Made by a program: the position numbers and the translations under genes. A stretch of 64,000 bases of DNA from Prorocentrum cordatum (taxonomy: Eukaryota; Sar; Dinophyceae; Prorocentrales; Prorocentraceae): NCBI GenBank assembly GCA_963575745.1, contig CAUYUJ010019274.1, positions 67,501 through 131,500 of the forward strand, written 5' to 3'. Below the pieces are notes generated by a model. That model ran no database searches. It worked only from the letters and a program-made list of their open reading frames with translations, and was not told the origin of the DNA. Shown here piece after piece: positions 62,160 to 64,000 of the stretch (positions are counted from its first letter, which is position 1; every line of letters begins with the position of its first letter).

Positions 62160-64000
62160 CACAGTGGGAACGGCAAAATCAGAAATTGTGGCAACAGAAT
62201 ATGGGCGGCGCCAAGCCGGACGACGACCAAGAAGCCATCGAACAAACTACCAAAGCGCTCGGCAAGGCCATCCAAGGGTGCAAGAATGAGCGTGTCAAAT
62301 GCTGGCGGAAGAGGCTCCAGGCAGATGGTCTTGGGATGACCACAGCAGCTTGGATCCGGAACGCAGTGAGCACCTACCACAACGTAGCGGTGCAGGACTA
62401 CACCAAGAGCGACCATGACAGCGGGAACTTGCAACTACACGACGACTCCACGCCCACCAACTACTTTTCACAAGACGCGGTGGAAAGAATACGGGACCAC
62501 AACGAGCAGCACTTCACGGAATGCGGCCGTGGCAACGATGTGGACGGGTATTTCTACCACTACGACGACGACATTGAGGAGGCACGCCAAGATGTTCAAC
62601 GAGCACAGGAGCAACACGACCAGAGAGCACGACACGCCATGGCAGCACTTGGCTGCTGGGACCACTGGGCGCCACCGGCGGCAGCACAATTCCGCCACAT
62701 GCTACACGGAGGCACAGCAGCAGGGCCAGACCAACGGGCGCCCTCGGAGCTCATGCTCCTCCCGGAGGAGGCACTGGAAGAGCTGGTTGACCTCTGCACA
62801 TACTCTCAGTACCACGGATGGCCGTCGCAACTCCTGCAGTGGCGCCAGGTCCACCTACCGAAAGACCCAGACACAGCACTCCCGAGCCTGACCCGACTAC
62901 GCCCTATCGCAATCGCGAGCGCCGTGGCCCGCGCCTGGCACAGATGCAGGGCAGACCAACTGGCCACCTACCTCAGCCCAGCTTTCCTGCCCACGCAGGG
63001 GGGCGGCCTCAAAGGGCGGACCCTCGAATCCCTCATCGAGCCATGCCTCTCGCTCATTGAGGAGACAATCGCGGCGAACAGGTACGACGACGAGGACGGC
63101 TCGCTGACCGAGGAGGAGCAGCGGCTGGTTCGGGAGCGTCAAACGGAGCTGCACGTCAAGTCGTGGGATTATGCCTCCGCGTTCGACAGGGTTTCCCCCC
63201 GGGTCGTCTGCGAGGTTTGGTCGCGACTCGGAGTACCGTCCAGAATCACCAACAGTATCGAAGCGATCTGGACCAAGCAGGAGAGGTGGGTTGAGGTCGG
63301 CTCGCTCTTAACACCACGGACAATATTGGTTGAAGACAGTCTGCCACAAGGGGATCCAGCAGCCATGCTCGGGATGGCCACCCTGCTCATGGGGCCACCA
63401 CGACGGCAAGCTGCTCTGCACCCACGAGCAACCTTTTGCACCTTCGCGGACGACCGCACGGCGGCCACGACAGAGGCAGAAGAACTACGGAGCATCGAGG
63501 AGGAGTGGGAGCTGCTGGAGTCGGTCACCGCGCTGCGCACCAACGACAGCAAGACGCAGTCCTTCACGATACTACCGCACCAGTGCGACAATTACCACCT
63601 GCAGAACAAGAAGATGAAATGCCTCGGAATCGACTTCACGATGCAACGCACGACGCTCACGACCAGAGAGCGAAGCAAGCTTGAAGAGGCACTTGCCCGC
63701 ATGAAGCGGATTGCGTGCCTGCCCCTGAGCATGCGGCTGCGCACGACCGCGGTGAGCACCATCGCGCTGCCGGTGTCGAGCTGGGCACTAGTGGCGACGC
63801 CACCTACAAAAGGAGCTATCCAGGACCATCTACGACAAGAAAGAAAGGCTGTGACCCTGCGGAAATGACCCCGGGCAGCTCCCGAACTACTTCGTCTGGT
63901 AGTAATGGGGCATAGCACCGACCTACCGTACCACCTGTGCCGGCGAGCACTACAACTTCTGAGCAGCAGACTACGTCGACAGGGGCCTGGAGCACTTGCG
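61140..64000 (+). mobile_element. 5'-truncated LINE (LINE-3), runs off the right edge
   Basis: Endonuclease and RT domains are well preserved over 2.8 kb on the plus strand, with one frameshift (near 62080) and one in-frame TGA (63866). No ORF1 and no beginning of the endonuclease are visible left of 61140, so the copy is 5'-truncated or decayed there. Its RT is clearly a different family from LINE-2 (FADD, QGDP) and no methyltransferase-like part is reached before base 64000. Confidence 0.88.
62060..64000 (+). pseudogene. LINE-3 reverse transcriptase, open beyond the window
   Basis: Contains LRPIAIASAVARAWHRCRAD (62900s), LPTQGGGLKGRTLESL (62988s), SWDYASAFDRVSPR (motif A, Asp at 63167), DSLPQGDPAAML (motif B, QGDP 63347-63358), FCTFADDRTA (motif C, FADD 63443-63454), MKCLGIDFTM and LSMRLRTTAVSTIALPVSSW (post-RT region). 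A TGA at 63866-63868 stops the frame, but the same frame continues with MGHSTDLPYHLCRRALQL up to the edge, so the stop is a single lesion. The active-site residues are intact. It makes cDNA from the element's RNA at the nicked target. Confidence 0.9.

Overview
The window looks like nuclear DNA of a large-genome, GC-rich dinoflagellate. Four lines of evidence agree. (1) At 10569-10590 there is a 21/22 match to the dinoflagellate spliced leader, which is normally found only at mRNA 5' ends. (2) A conserved ribosomal protein gene is cut into tiny exons whose introns start GC, GA or GT and always end AG before a G. (3) The retrotransposons (Ty1/copia and LINE) carry a Pro-Pro-Cys methyltransferase-like domain. 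(4) Between genes there are kilobases of trinucleotide, hexanucleotide and heptanucleotide repeats. I cannot name the species.

The one recognisable host gene is on the minus strand and spreads over at least 47 kb. It encodes 40S ribosomal protein SA (uS2, RPSA). Six exons (48048-47984, 26684-26609, 23580-23528, 12525-12455, 4811-4708, 713-672) join in phase into 137 codons with no stop or gap. Introns 1 to 5 are about 21.3, 3.0, 11.0, 7.6 and 4.0 kb; the C-terminal exons lie beyond base 1. A (CCT)n tract, read as (GGA)n in the transcript, lies within about 25-125 bp of five of the six exons and 315 bp from the sixth.

Nearly everything from 1 to 48 kb is intron content. Intron 5 has a LINE C-terminal scrap and a 103-bp tandem array. 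Intron 4 has short-motif satellites including a 1.2-kb heptamer array, a decayed LINE RT, and an intronless coding region preceded by the spliced-leader relic (a probable retroposed mRNA). Intron 3 has microsatellites, an 84-bp repeat array, a LINE scrap, and a hexamer and an ACC array. Intron 2 has dispersed repeats. Intron 1 has a 1.5-kb CAT array, a decayed long LINE (about 28.6-36.7 kb) and a complete 7.4-kb copia element (36907-44304) with 186-bp LTRs, a 5-bp target duplication, gag, protease, a methyltransferase-like domain, integrase, RT, RNase H and an extra 3' ORF.

Right of 48 kb lie a broken PPR-repeat gene (49.7-51.05 kb), another LINE methyltransferase-like fragment (51.3-52.6 kb), degenerate tandem DNA (53.3-54.2 kb), two oppositely oriented arrays of a 90-100 bp satellite (54.4-60.4 kb), and a 5'-truncated, fairly young LINE (61.1-64.0 kb) that runs off the right edge. 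Most long open frames here are artefacts of stop-poor repeats. No tRNA, rRNA or CRISPR was found.
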